Source: Dulcicalothrix desertica PCC 7102
GTDB lineage: Bacteria; Cyanobacteriota; Cyanobacteriia; Cyanobacteriales; Nostocaceae
Direction: 5' to 3'
Length of the DNA: 64,000 nt
Assembly: GCF_003991905.1 (NCBI RefSeq)
Contig: NZ_RSCL01000002.1
Coordinates: forward strand, 11,436-75,435
Positions within the stretch are counted from its first letter, which is position 1. Every line of letters starts with the position of its first letter. Shown here one piece after another: positions 36,603-44,567 of the stretch. The notes under the pieces were generated by a model. That model was not told where the DNA came from. It did no database searches and saw nothing but the letters and a program-made list of their open reading frames with translations. A program made the position numbers and the translations under genes.

Positions 36603-37337
36603 ATGAACGTTCTGATGAACATTAAATATGAGTCAAAAAACTCTATGACTTCATTCCTTGCTACAAAATTATCTGCTGTCGGGCTAATTATATGCTCGTC
36701 TTTAACTCCATTATTTGTCACATCTGAATCGAGTTACGCTGAGAGTAATTTTAAAAATAATAATGATTTTGCGCTTACAAAACAAAACTCGAAGGCTAGA
36801 GGAAATTTCTCAGATTTTAAGCATCAACTTGCACGCAGGGAAACAGGAGAAGCAAATCCATCTTATAATAATACTAAAAACCAATGGGGTTTTATCGGTA
36901 AATACCAATTTGGAGAAGCTCTATTAATTGACCTTGGGTACTATCAGGCTCAAGTTTACTATGGCGATGGCAAAGGCACCGATAGAAACTATTGGCGAGG
37001 AACATGGACAGGAAAAGATGGCATTAATAGCAAGCAAGATTTTTTGAATAATAAGAATAATGCACAAGAAAGGGCTATTAATCAGGCTTTTAAGTTGCAG
37101 TTGAGCCGTCTTAACGCTGAACTTCAACAGAATGGACGTTCTGTGCGAGATTTTCTTGGAAAGCGCATTGGACTAAGAGGGACAGTAGTTACTGTTTCCG
37201 GACTTTTAGCAGCTTCTCATCTACGTGGTCCAGGAGCAACGGCACAAATGCTGCTTAGGGGTACAGATAGTAGGGATGAAACGGGCACTTCTATTTTCAC
37301 ATATCTAGAAGAGTTTGCCGGATACCAAATTAATTAG
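36603..37337 (+). CDS. Exported lysozyme-like protein
   Basis: A 244-residue protein. A signal peptide (KLSAVGLIICSSLTPLF ... SYA) is followed by a linker and a domain at about 75-244 with RRETGEANPSYNNTKNQWGF and GKYQFGEALLIDLGYYQ, the look of a lysozyme-fold murein hydrolase in which the Glu of RRETG would be catalytic. WRGTWTGKDGI and GRSVRDFLGKRI follow. Similar domains occur in cyanobacterial exported proteins. It ends next to a bidirectional hairpin facing the CHAT-WD40 gene. The start may instead be the internal Met five codons on. Activity is inferred. Confidence 0.5.
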   Translation: MNVLMNIKYESKNSMTSFLATKLSAVGLIICSSLTPLFVTSESSYAESNFKNNNDFALTKQNSKARGNFSDFKHQLARRETGEANPSYNNTKNQWGFIGKYQFGEALLIDLGYYQAQVYYGDGKGTDRNYWRGTWTGKDGINSKQDFLNNKNNAQERAINQAFKLQLSRLNAELQQNGRSVRDFLGKRIGLRGTVVTVSGLLAASHLRGPGATAQMLLRGTDSRDETGTSIFTYLEEFAGYQIN

Positions 37338-37345
37338 TTACTTAA

Positions 37346-37379
37346 AGAAACCCGGTTTCAACGAAGAAAACGGGTTTCT
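37346..37379. terminator. Bidirectional terminator between convergent genes
   Basis: AGAAACCCG (37346-37354) pairs with CGGGTTTCT (37371-37379) in the 47-base gap between two convergent stops. Position and structure fit a shared terminator. Confidence 0.65.
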
Positions 37380-37384
37380 GGTTT

Positions 37385-40300
37385 CTACATACCGACACCG
37401 TTACACATCGCGCGCTCTTTTTCATTAACTGTGGGATTGTTTTTTAGATAGTCACGCACCCAATTACAACCATCAATTAGTAGCTGATTTGGTTGTAAAT
37501 CTAAATTCCATAGAATTAACTTTCCACTGTGGTCACCTGAAGCAAGGGTACGGCCATCTGGGCTAAAATTGAGACTTAAGATAGAATCATCGTGCCCTTG
37601 ATAAGTTTTCAGTTCTTTACCTTCAAGATTCCAGAGTTTAACTGTCTTATCTAAACTAGCAGTTGCAAGTGTTTTGCCATCCGGACTAAACCTGACACGA
37701 AATACTCCAGAGTTATGCCCTTTAATAGTTGTAATTAATTTACCTTCTCTAGTCCAAAGTTTAACTGTTTTATCTTCACTGGCAGTAGCAATAATTTTGC
37801 CATCTGGACTAAAACTGACACTATGAACTCCATCAGTATGTTTCTTAATAGTTGTAATTAATTTACCTTCTAAAGTCCAAAGCTTAACTGTTTTATCCCA
37901 ACTAGCGGAAGCAATAATTTTGCCATCTGGGCTAAAAGTAACGCTATTAACTCCTTCCCCGTCTTCATATTTACCTTGTTTATGTGCATTAATGGTTTTG
38001 AGTCGGGCGCCATTCAAGCTGCGAATTTCTATACTACCATCATGACCAGCACTAGCTATGGTGTTGCCATCAGGACTAAAGCTTACTTGCCATATCCATT
38101 TTCCCTTATGCCCTTGGAAGGTTTTTATTTTCTCTCCTTGATGATTCCAAAGTATAATCTTACCATCATTGGTTGCGGTAGCTATTATCTGTCCATTTGG
38201 ACTAAAACTGACATGAGTGAACTGACTATTATCTGCTTTTAGAGTTTGAATTAATTCACCTGATTTAGTGTGCAATTTAACGCTTTTATCTTTGCTAGCA
38301 GTGGCAATTTCTTTTCCATCAGGACTAAAATTGAGACTATAAATATTATTATTATGTGCTTGATAGATTTGATATTTCTTTCCTGCTATTTGCCAAAGTT
38401 TGGCAGTTCCGTCCTTGCTAGCTGTGGCTATTATACTTCCCTTTGGACTAAAATTAGCGCTCCATATCCAATCTTGGTGTCCTTTTAAGGTTTGGAGTTC
38501 TTCGCCGAATCCACTCCAAATCTTCACTGTTTTGTCAGCACTGGTGGTAACAATCTGCTTACCATCTGGACTATAACTTGCACTAGTAACAGAATTTTTA
38601 TGAGAATCTAAATTTTTTATTAATTTTCCGTCACTGCTCCAAATTTTTGCTTTTTCATCTCGACTAGCGGTTACAATATTCTGACCATCAGGACTAAAAT
38701 TAACGCTCCAAACCCAATCTTTATGTCCATCATTTCCAGCCAACGTTCGCAGTAATTTTCCATCTAAGCTCCAAAGTTTAACTGTTTTATCTTGGCTAGC
38801 GCTGGCAATAATATGACCATTATGACTAAAACTTAAATTTAAGATTGGCTGTTCATGTGCTTTGATACTTTTAATTAAGTTACCTTCAATATTCCAGAGT
38901 TTAATATATCCATTAGCATCAGCAGAAATAATTGTCTTGCCGTCAGAGCTAAAAGTCACGCTATAAACCTTGTTATCATGCCCTGTCAGGGTAGTAATTA
39001 ATTTACCTTCATGCGTCCAAAGTTTAATAGTTTTATCCCAACTTGCTGTAGCAATTATCTTTCCATCTGGGCTAAATTTTACACTATTAACTAAATCAGT
39101 ATGCCCTGTTAGCGTGGTAATTTCTTTACCTTCTAAACTCCATAATTTAACAGTTTTGTCCTTACTGGCAGTTGCAATAATATTGCCATCAGGACTAAAA
39201 TTAACACATATTATTTCATCTTTATGCTTTTGTAATCGATTACGTTCCTGAGTTTTATAAAGTGCTTCTTGTAATAAAACATCATTTTCTTTTTGTATAG
39301 CAGCCCTTTCTTTAGCTTGGTAAAACACTAAATGGCTGAGTGTTCCATTGAGTTTTTTAGATGCTTTTAAACTTTCTATTAATGCATCAAAATCTTGACC
39401 CAAACTTAAAAAGGCTTTGCTTGATACGCTAATAGCTTTAATTTCATTCAAACGTGCATTTTGCCATTGCCACCAAGCGACTCCAGCAAATATCAAGGTT
39501 ACTACTAAACCACCACTTAGTCCAAACATAATAAGTTTTTGCTTCCGGTTATGTTGGCGTTGTTCCTGTTGTTCATGTAATATGCTAGCGGTAATAAAAT
39601 TTTGCTCTGATTGTGTTAATTGTTCTTCCCTTTCTTTATACCAGTCTACTGCTACAGCTAGGCGCCTGCCTTTTAATAATGCATCTGGATTTAAATTATG
39701 ATTTTTCCAATCGCGCGCTTCTTGCTTGAGCCTTTCTTGCCAAATGCGAAACTCACGGTTAGCTTCTATCCACTCCCGCAAAGTCCCCCATTCCCAAATT
39801 AATGCTTCATGGATAATTTCTACCGTTTCTTCTGCTTTAACTTCATTTCTTCCTGTTACTAGTAAGCGTGCGTCTGCCAAGCATTTGACTAAACCCCAAT
39901 TTTCTTCTCCTATCTCGTTGCGAGTTGCTACACGTCTAGTGTCTTCAGTCCCTTCTCCAGGATGCACTAATTGAATAAATATCCTTTCTGCTTGCTGTTT
40001 CTGTTGTTGAGACAGATTTTTTAATGCTTCCGAAGCATGTTTTGCTAAAGCTTTTTCTAAACCGCCAATTTCTTCATAAGCCTTATGAGTCAAATACCAA
40101 TTTTTTTGTTTTGACCATAATTGAGTTAAGGCAAATTCTAGCAAAGGCAAACGACCAGGATGATTACCAATATCATTAATTAGTTTACTTGTTAAGCCCT
40201 CCTTCAGTTCCACCTTCATTTTTAAGGCTGGTTTTTCAATTACCGCTCGTAACTCCTCCTTATTCATTGAAGTTAGTAACAATGGAGTGTATTGTTGCAG

Positions 40301-42034
40301 AGCTTCTCCCATTGATTGATTATCAAGCACAATTCCTAAAAAATCTGCTCGCAGCGTCAACACCAGCGTCAACCTTGGAACGTTTCTTACTGCCATAAGC
40401 AGTGACTCTAAAAAACTGTAACGTTCTGAGTCGGCAGTAAGAGTGTAAAGTTCTTCAAACTGGTCTGCCACTAACACAAAACGCTTACATCCTGAAGAAT
40501 TAATAATATTGTCGATAAAATTACATAATACTGTTTCATCATGTCGCAAGTTAACCTCAAATTCTAGTTCTGCTAACCTGCTTGCAATTTCTGCTGATGC
40601 TTCTGATTGTCGCTGTTCTAAAAATTTGCTCAACGCTATAGCCAAAGTATCAAACGGATTTTTTCCAGGACGAAAACTAATTATCTCTACATTACCAGTA
40701 GCTTGTAAACGAGGAATTAAGCCTGCAAATACGACAGATGACTTTCCACTTCCAGAAGCACCAACTACAGGAACTAAAGGTTTACTGTTGACTGCTTTTA
40801 CTAACTTATTAATAAACTTCTCTCTACCAAAGAAGTAATCAGCATTTTCCTGACGAAATGCTGATAAACCCTGATAAGGACATTCGGGCACCTCACCAGA
40901 AAGTCCTCCCAAATCTTCCCAATTTGGTGCAGGAATTGTAGTATTTTTACAGATAATTGGCAACCAGCTTACCCCTGGTAATCGCTTTTCGATATCCTTG
41001 TCGTTTGCAAGTTCACAAAGCTTATCTCTTGCTTGCCGAACTGAATTAAACAAAGATTCACCTTGTGAAAAAGAATTCAAAAAATATTGAAGGAACTTTT
41101 GTGCTAATTTATCTGGTACTTCTTCGCGCCAAACGATAATATAAGGTAAGTTTAAATCTGCTAATTGCTTTGCTAAACCTAGCCCATCACAAGAATTAAA
41201 AATTGCTAATTTTAAGCCTTTGCTAATTGCTGCTTTAAGTGTCCTTTTGATTTCCGCTAAACTTAAACTATCGTTACGATTAATATTTATTATGCCTGTT
41301 TGACCATCACCTTTTGTTTCGCTATGACCCGCAAAAAATAGAATATCGCAGTCTTCTTCCCAAAGTGCATTAAAATCGGAACGATTGGGTTCTTTTAGAA
41401 CGATAAGTTCTGCTGAACGTTTTTTCAATTTTTCAAGTAATTCTCTATCTGCACTCGTATCAATATTTGTACTATCTCCAAATATGCTAATAATTCTAGC
41501 TCTTCTAATTTTACCAGAAGTCGATGATTTCTCCGGTGCCGTAGTACTTGTAACAGGAGAGTGAAAACAAACAGCTGCTTCACAGAAAAACTTTTGAGCG
41601 AAAAAACTCCATTCCTGCCAAGGTAAACGATGTAAGATGTCTTTAGTTGAGAGGCAGGTAATTTTTTCGGTATGGATAAATAGACGAATATCTGATTGAC
41701 AATTTTGTGGTAGTACTTGCTCTAATTTTAACTGAATAGGGTGAAGCCACTGATGAAGGTGATGGCATAAACCTTGAGCATAATTATCACAATTCATCTT
41801 GGATACATGAGTAACTTGGTTATTTTTAAAACCACCTCTTGAATGGTTCAGCAGTGAATAGTATTGCTCTTTCCAACGCTGGTAGGAAACTGAAATGTCT
41901 ACATTTGGAGGTAATTGCACTTCAAGTTGCGTGATGTTACTCTCTGCATTTGCTACCATCACCTTAAGATTTACTTTAGGAAATCCAAATTTAAAGTTCC
42001 CGTCATCAAACTCCAAATTTACCCATGTTTCCAT
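37385..42034 (-). CDS. CHAT - STAND NTPase - WD40 giant signalling protein
   Basis: A 1549-residue protein. Residues 1-160 match the N-terminal domain of the CHAT-CHASE2 protein. The CHAT domain spans about 165-370, with His at about 234 (FFAGHSETKG) and Cys at about 280 (FNSCDGLGLAKQ). An nSTAND1-type NTPase spans about 390-690 (PYQGLSAFRQENADYFFGRE; Walker A VVGASGSGKSSVV near 426; FVLVADQFEELY). A helical part and one membrane segment near 835-855 follow, then 14 WD40 repeats at about 935-1500, enough for two seven-bladed propellers. The C-tail is CNWVRDYLKNN. The plan is that of NLR-like conflict or programmed-death sensors: ligand sensing by the propellers, NTP-driven oligomerisation, caspase-like output. 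Function is inference; both CHAT residues are intact. Confidence 0.88.
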   Translation of the reverse strand: METWVNLEFDDGNFKFGFPKVNLKVMVANAESNITQLEVQLPPNVDISVSYQRWKEQYYSLLNHSRGGFKNNQVTHVSKMNCDNYAQGLCHHLHQWLHPIQLKLEQVLPQNCQSDIRLFIHTEKITCLSTKDILHRLPWQEWSFFAQKFFCEAAVCFHSPVTSTTAPEKSSTSGKIRRARIISIFGDSTNIDTSADRELLEKLKKRSAELIVLKEPNRSDFNALWEEDCDILFFAGHSETKGDGQTGIININRNDSLSLAEIKRTLKAAISKGLKLAIFNSCDGLGLAKQLADLNLPYIIVWREEVPDKLAQKFLQYFLNSFSQGESLFNSVRQARDKLCELANDKDIEKRLPGVSWLPIICKNTTIPAPNWEDLGGLSGEVPECPYQGLSAFRQENADYFFGREKFINKLVKAVNSKPLVPVVGASGSGKSSVVFAGLIPRLQATGNVEIISFRPGKNPFDTLAIALSKFLEQRQSEASAEIASRLAELEFEVNLRHDETVLCNFIDNIINSSGCKRFVLVADQFEELYTLTADSERYSFLESLLMAVRNVPRLTLVLTLRADFLGIVLDNQSMGEALQQYTPLLLTSMNKEELRAVIEKPALKMKVELKEGLTSKLINDIGNHPGRLPLLEFALTQLWSKQKNWYLTHKAYEEIGGLEKALAKHASEALKNLSQQQKQQAERIFIQLVHPGEGTEDTRRVATRNEIGEENWGLVKCLADARLLVTGRNEVKAEETVEIIHEALIWEWGTLREWIEANREFRIWQERLKQEARDWKNHNLNPDALLKGRRLAVAVDWYKEREEQLTQSEQNFITASILHEQQEQRQHNRKQKLIMFGLSGGLVVTLIFAGVAWWQWQNARLNEIKAISVSSKAFLSLGQDFDALIESLKASKKLNGTLSHLVFYQAKERAAIQKENDVLLQEALYKTQERNRLQKHKDEIICVNFSPDGNIIATASKDKTVKLWSLEGKEITTLTGHTDLVNSVKFSPDGKIIATASWDKTIKLWTHEGKLITTLTGHDNKVYSVTFSSDGKTIISADANGYIKLWNIEGNLIKSIKAHEQPILNLSFSHNGHIIASASQDKTVKLWSLDGKLLRTLAGNDGHKDWVWSVNFSPDGQNIVTASRDEKAKIWSSDGKLIKNLDSHKNSVTSASYSPDGKQIVTTSADKTVKIWSGFGEELQTLKGHQDWIWSANFSPKGSIIATASKDGTAKLWQIAGKKYQIYQAHNNNIYSLNFSPDGKEIATASKDKSVKLHTKSGELIQTLKADNSQFTHVSFSPNGQIIATATNDGKIILWNHQGEKIKTFQGHKGKWIWQVSFSPDGNTIASAGHDGSIEIRSLNGARLKTINAHKQGKYEDGEGVNSVTFSPDGKIIASASWDKTVKLWTLEGKLITTIKKHTDGVHSVSFSPDGKIIATASEDKTVKLWTREGKLITTIKGHNSGVFRVRFSPDGKTLATASLDKTVKLWNLEGKELKTYQGHDDSILSLNFSPDGRTLASGDHSGKLILWNLDLQPNQLLIDGCNWVRDYLKNNPTVNEKERAMCNGVGM

Positions 42035-42881
42035 AAATAGCTACCATAGATTAACCGTTAGAAGCATAACTAAGTTGAGCCACTTAGCGTTAAACAGCAG
42101 TGTTGTAAAGCATCAAATAGTAAAATATAGCCCCTAAATCCACATTTTGATGCCATCTCTTAGTAAAAACACTTAACTAAAGTTAAGTTTTTAGCAAAAT
42201 ATTATTAAAATTTGTAAAGCTTTTGTTCCTATGCAATACTTAGAAAAATATTAATGTATAATTTATTACAAATATACTTGAATTTATGCAAAGGCGCCGG
42301 AAATAATAAGATTTTAAAGTACTATTCATAGTGCTATTTGATAAACACGCACCATATGCAACTTTATTCTTCGAGTTCTCTTATCAAGGTTAAAGTTCAT
42401 AAAAAAGGTGGGCAATGTCTACCTTCTACTAATTACTAAGATTAGCCAAAATCAGAGAAGCTAGTTTTTATACAATCACCCGCGATGCAAATTCTGTAGA
42501 TAGAAAAATATGTTTGTTGTAGAGACGTGACATGTCACGTCTCTACATGTGGATAATCAACCAGACATAATATTAGATTGTATTGACGGGCGCCTATAAT
42601 TATACTAAAAACGGCTTAGAATTTGACTTTATAATAAGCATCAAAATCTTTTAGATGCTACCCTCCCTTTCAGGATATCTTCGATAACGGGAAAACTCCG
42701 TTTACGTGCCCGACTCATGACAGAAGTTTAGATTTTACCAGTTTGCAGGATATTTATCTCGTTATTTAATTCAATTTTAGTACTTGTAAAAACTATATTG
42801 AGAGATGTTTTGTGTCTTAGTTTAAAAACCTGACAGGAACACGTATGTCCCCATCAGGTTTAAATTAAAACTTGTAAAAGT
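42035..42881. other. Gene-free spacer with palindromes and dispersed repeats
   Basis: I see no gene in 847 bases. It holds a 30-bp perfect palindrome (TGTAGAGACGTGACA, then its complement) at 42518-42547. It also holds a 65-bp dispersed repeat at 42641-42705 matching 55741-55805, followed by CCGACTCATGACAG as seen near 6117. The first 200 bases should contain the promoter of the CHAT-WD40 gene. A hairpin from about 42827 to 42865 (AAACCTGA...TCAGGTTT) lies past the Hlip stop and may be its terminator. Confidence 0.55.
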
Positions 42882-43073
42882 TTAGAGAATTCCCCAGAAG
42901 TGTAAAAAGCCTTTACCGGAGAACAATTCAATTAAAACTGCTGCTAAAAAACCAATCTGAGCAAAGCGACCGTTCCAAATTTCTGATTGTGGTGTGAAAC
43001 CCCAGACCCAAGCGTTACGGTCTTGAACTGGTGTATTGATGTTTGTGGTTTTTGTGGTTGTAGTATCTGGCAT
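42882..43073 (-). CDS. hli: High-light-inducible (Hlip/Scp) chlorophyll-binding protein
   Basis: A 63-residue one-helix CAB-family protein. The hallmark is the helix with SEIWNGRFAQIGFLAAVL, where ExxNGR supplies chlorophyll-binding Glu and Asn and the membrane helix runs to about residue 50. It ends GKGFLHFWGIL, a typical Hlip tail. These thylakoid proteins bind chlorophyll and carotenoid and protect photosystem II assembly under light stress. It stands alone, in its own transcript; stress-induced regulation is known for the family but no motif is visible. Length and motif make this call secure. Confidence 0.92.
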   Translation of the reverse strand: MPDTTTTKTTNINTPVQDRNAWVWGFTPQSEIWNGRFAQIGFLAAVLIELFSGKGFLHFWGIL

Positions 43074-43256
43074 GATTAAGTATATTCTCTAGAAGTAATG
43101 TAAAGGTTTGTAAGCCTCTATTAAGAACTGTAACAGATTTTTACAAATAGTGTGTAGATTTATGTATTTGATATATTTGACATACTTATATTGACTATCA
43201 GTTTTTGTCTTATATACTGATAACCATTTTCAATAATTTGTGGTAAGTGGCTGTAA

Positions 43257-43961
43257 TTAGTTTGATTCGCAGGCAATTCCGTCTTTGTCTTGGTCTAAGG
43301 CTTTTGCCCAAGGGTTGATTCGCACGTTAATATTACTGATGCCACGCGCGTTTAAATCTTGACAACTGCCTGATTGTTCTAAAATCACCTTATCTGTTGG
43401 AGTCGGCGCCTTTTGTGCTTTTTGTGTCTGTTGTGTGTTAGTATTTACGTTCTTAGATTGGGCGCCGCAGTTAGAAGCGCGGAATTCTGCGACCAAATTA
43501 TTTGTTTTTGCTTGATTCTTAATAATATTTTGTTTAACAGCTTGGTAAAATTGTGATTCAGTAAGTTGTTCTGTGGCTTTTGGGTTGGCTAGAGCAACTG
43601 CCATTGCGGCTACTTTTATTCTATATTCTTCGTTAACTACACCGCAACCAATGGACGAACGTATGTTTTCTGCTAGTTTTTGGCTTGAAGGAATTGGCTT
43701 GTCTATGTTTGGTGCTATTGTGAGGGGTGTTTTTTGAGTCGTTAGCGGTGGTAATGGTGGTAGTGTTTGTATTATAGTTGGTGTAGGTATAGGAAGCGGT
43801 GGTAGTGTGGTTAATATTGTTGGGGTTGGCGCCACAGTTTCTATAACTTGAGATGTGGTTGTTGTGACTTTAGTTTCTGTACTAGTAGGTATTTGACTAG
43901 ACTGTGGAGTTGTTTGACATCCGACTATTGCAAGCATTCCCAAAATTAATATCTTTTTCAT
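43257..43961 (-). CDS. Lipoprotein with Excalibur calcium-binding domain
   Basis: A 234-residue protein. The start at 43961 is set by GGGAGGAAC 5-11 bases upstream; an in-frame start 42 codons earlier lacks one. A lipoprotein signal MKKILILGMLAIVGC is followed by a Pro/Thr-rich linker, a helical region with SIGCGVVNEEYRIKVAAMAV, a second Thr/Gln linker and a C-terminal Excalibur domain (SCQDLNARGI ... DQDKDGIACE) that should bind calcium. It is an outer-surface or periplasmic protein of unknown partner. It lies downstream of the SH3 gene on the same strand with 132 bases between; possibly one transcript. Confidence 0.72.
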   Translation of the reverse strand: MKKILILGMLAIVGCQTTPQSSQIPTSTETKVTTTTSQVIETVAPTPTILTTLPPLPIPTPTIIQTLPPLPPLTTQKTPLTIAPNIDKPIPSSQKLAENIRSSIGCGVVNEEYRIKVAAMAVALANPKATEQLTESQFYQAVKQNIIKNQAKTNNLVAEFRASNCGAQSKNVNTNTQQTQKAQKAPTPTDKVILEQSGSCQDLNARGISNINVRINPWAKALDQDKDGIACESN

Positions 43962-44093
43962 ATTAGTTCCTCCCAGCAAAAAGAAGCAGAGATTATAGAT
44001 GATTATATAGTGGGGTTTAATATTGGCGCCTATCAAAGTTTTTAGCTGCGGAATGAGTATATCACTTTTTAGGCGCCGCGCGTTCAATATGCT

Positions 44094-44411
44094 TTATTGT
44101 TGAAAACATTTTAAATGTCTAGCAGCAACCCAACCGCTTCCTATTTGCCCATCGCGTCTTGGATATTCGATTTTTGCCCAATATGCATCTTTACTAAGTC
44201 CTGTAACAGTGACGATATAATTGTACGGAAGAGTTGTAACAATTCGTTTACCTCCTTGGATATATACGTATAATCCATTGGGGCGAGTTACTCTATAAGA
44301 TTGACATACTTTTTGAGCTTGAACTGAGGGAGTTTGAATGGTCTCAATGGCTGCAAAGCTTGAGCTTACACCAATAACGAATAATCCAAGTTGAAGAATG
44401 AATTTACTCAT
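44094..44411 (-). CDS. Exported SH3b-domain protein
   Basis: A 105-residue protein starting at 44411 (GGTAGGA just upstream; a TTG four codons earlier overlaps that site). A signal peptide (FILQLGLFVIGVSSSFA) and then a single bacterial SH3 domain (RVTRPNGLYVYIQGGKRI ... WAKIEYPRRDGQIGSGWV), with one Cys pair (VCQSY and LKCFQQ). SH3b domains bind peptidoglycan or peptides outside the membrane. Probably a cell-wall protein. Confidence 0.72.
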   Translation of the reverse strand: MSKFILQLGLFVIGVSSSFAAIETIQTPSVQAQKVCQSYRVTRPNGLYVYIQGGKRIVTTLPYNYIVTVTGLSKDAYWAKIEYPRRDGQIGSGWVAARHLKCFQQ

Positions 44412-44567
44412 AAATCCTACCAAAAAATATTATTGTTTAGTTGAAATAACGGGTAATAGCAGACGTACTTAGATGTACTTCCTACTTGTATTTATCTCTT
44501 CTAATACTGGCAAGCATTTATGCATTCTTTACAAATCGCAATATTTAGTTTTTGACAACCTCTTGGG

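Noticed and set aside
37976-42137. Many plus-strand frames opposite the CHAT-STAND-WD40 gene
   Set aside because: They are mirror frames of the repetitive WD40 coding sequence, with no ribosome sites and low-complexity translations. The same applies opposite 51215-54145 and 57227-60739.
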